Of a stretch of DNA of 64,000 nucleotides, positions 63,071 to 64,000 are shown piece by piece. Source of the stretch: Bacteroidetes bacterium UBA2475 (lineage in GTDB: Bacteria; Bacteroidota; Bacteroidia; B-17B0; Aurantibacillaceae); assembly GCA_002342065.1 (NCBI GenBank), contig DDPF01000013.1, positions 186,001 to 250,000 on the forward strand, read 5' to 3'. Made by a program: the position numbers and the translations under genes. Every line of letters starts with the position of its first letter. The first letter of the stretch is position 1. A model generated the notes under the pieces. That model ran no database searches, had not been told where the DNA came from, and saw nothing but the letters and a program-made list of their open reading frames with translations.

Positions 63071-64000
63071 CTAATATTTATAAATTAAAGGTAAATAAAA
63101 TTTTATTTCTGTGCCACTTTGTATCTCAGGTATAGAAGTGATCTTAAAATACTCCTCTTTCATTTCCATTTTTGCAGCGGCAAATAGTATATTTAACCGC
63201 GAACGAATGATATTTAGCGCGTGTGAATTTTTCACTAACGCATCATCTTTTAAATTTATTCCCTTGCCATTATCGCTAACTCTAATTTTTAAAAGATCGT
63301 CTTCAATATTAATTTCTATACCTATTTCAGCATCTTTAATATTTTGCAGTCCTGCATGCTTAATGGCATTTTCAATAAAAGGCTGTATCATCATTGGTGG
63401 AATCAATAATTCCTCTGCGTCTTCGGGGATATTTAATTTAAAATTAATTTTATTCGCAAATTTTTCCTGCTCAAAGGTTAAGTAACTATTTAAATAATTT
63501 ATTTCTTTATCTAGCGAAATATTCTCTTTCTCTGAATTATTAAGCGTTTCTCGCATAAGGGTAGAGAAGATTTGTAGCTGCTGAATAGTCTTTTCTTTTT
63601 GATCGTTGATTACAAAACCCTGTATACTGTTTAAAGCATTAAATATAAAATGCGGATTCATTTGACTTTGGTATCTTGAGATCAGTTTTGCCTGTTCGCT
63701 TAATTTTTCAGATTGACTTTGGATCTCAATATTTTTTTCCTGCAATTTTAAATAAGCTTTTTTACGTTCGGCAATGGTCTTTATTAAAAAACCGGTTAAA
63801 GTGCCCAGCAATAACAAAACTAAAACTACCGATATAATAATTATTCTTAACCTGCTTTTTGTTTCTGCATCTTTTTCCAACTGTAATTCCTGGATCTTAT
63901 TATCCTTATGTAATTTAACGATCTCTTCTTCTTTTTTCTCAGTTTCATATTGGGTCTTTAATTCTTCAATTTCTACTGTGTTATTTGCTCTATTCAATGA
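63071..64000 (-). CDS. LytS-type sensor histidine kinase, 5' end outside window
   Basis: At least 308 residues; the frame is open at the window edge, and by homology a TPR sensor part should lie upstream. Visible: coiled coil, a membrane helix (LRIIIISVVLVLLLLGTLTGFLI), another coiled coil, the His_kinase domain with NPHFIFNALNSI (phospho-acceptor His), and an HATPase with DNGKGI and QPFIENAIKHA. It phosphorylates the adjacent LytTR regulator. Confidence 0.92.
   Translation of the reverse strand, partial: SLNRANNTVEIEELKTQYETEKKEEEIVKLHKDNKIQELQLEKDAETKSRLRIIIISVVLVLLLLGTLTGFLIKTIAERKKAYLKLQEKNIEIQSQSEKLSEQAKLISRYQSQMNPHFIFNALNSIQGFVINDQKEKTIQQLQIFSTLMRETLNNSEKENISLDKEINYLNSYLTFEQEKFANKINFKLNIPEDAEELLIPPMMIQPFIENAIKHAGLQNIKDAEIGIEINIEDDLLKIRVSDNGKGINLKDDALVKNSHALNIIRSRLNILFAAAKMEMKEEYFKITSIPEIQSGTEIKFYLPLIYKY

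Overview
The window is chromosomal backbone DNA from an AT-rich member of the Bacteroidota. The evidence is two secreted proteins with type IX secretion (T9SS) C-terminal sorting domains, a PorG-like (DUF6089) outer-membrane barrel, the gene order DUF1573-yajC-ybbR-coaE, promoters of the form TTG-N19..23-TAnnTTTG, and many families typical of the phylum: BatA, DUF2027-Smr, TPR-TM-SpoIIE, LytTR/LytS and an RND-TolC operon behind a MarR regulator. I saw no tRNA, rRNA, CRISPR array, prophage or transposase gene. Both ends cut through genes (a ComEC-type competence protein on the left, a LytS-type histidine kinase on the right).

Layout. 0-4.6 kb: comEC (partial), DUF2027-Smr, and an aminotransferase plus initiating sugar-phosphate transferase for surface glycan. 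4.7-6.4 kb: a lone DUF4062-winged-helix gene with a striking promoter, and a membrane protein. 6.6-11.6 kb: BatA, a metal-site-less dihydroorotase and a TPR-TM protein. 11.7-15.5 kb (minus strand): PorG-like barrel, then DUF1573, yajC, ybbR, coaE and a small gene. 15.6-26.7 kb: nitronate monooxygenase, an M16 peptidase pair split by an HD-CoaD fusion and a GT-C glycosyltransferase, pdhB, miaE, a GT4 glycosyltransferase, a haem-c lipoprotein and an NHL-repeat T9SS cargo. 26.7-38.2 kb: a PD40 propeller, the MarR/MFP/RND/TolC efflux operon, a TapB-like protein, a polyprenyl-phosphate mannosyltransferase, an Omp85-like barrel, another T9SS cargo and a Nudix protein. 38.3-51.6 kb: PBP1C, WG-repeat, OsmC, GNAT, TPR-TonB_C, Na/Pi cotransporter, two paralogous small secreted proteins and a 1888-residue alpha-2-macroglobulin. 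52-58 kb: ruvB, an acyltransferase, a TPR-SpoIIE phosphatase, a methyltransferase and a Rieske protein. 58.3-64 kb: a FIST plus five-PAS histidine kinase operon facing a LytTR/LytS two-component pair.

The non-coding DNA is unusually informative. A perfect 19-bp palindrome exactly fills the promoter spacer of the DUF4062 gene. Two tandem hairpins with a compensatory base-pair change lie between DUF1573 and yajC. Two copies of a CGTCATTGCGAG-ended palindromic element are present, one of them flanked by a 48-bp duplication of the 3' end of the macroglobulin gene. A cassette carrying the SpoIIE gene is flanked by a duplication of the first 27 bases of the next gene. There is also a 140-bp inverted-repeat element and a cluster of four GTCCC palindromes.

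No complete undescribed multi-gene system stands out. The best candidates for new biology are the possibly autoregulated DUF4062-winged-helix gene, the HD-CoaD fusion placed inside an M16 peptidase operon, and the gene-end duplications around inserted segments. All functions are inferred from family resemblance read by eye; no database search was run.
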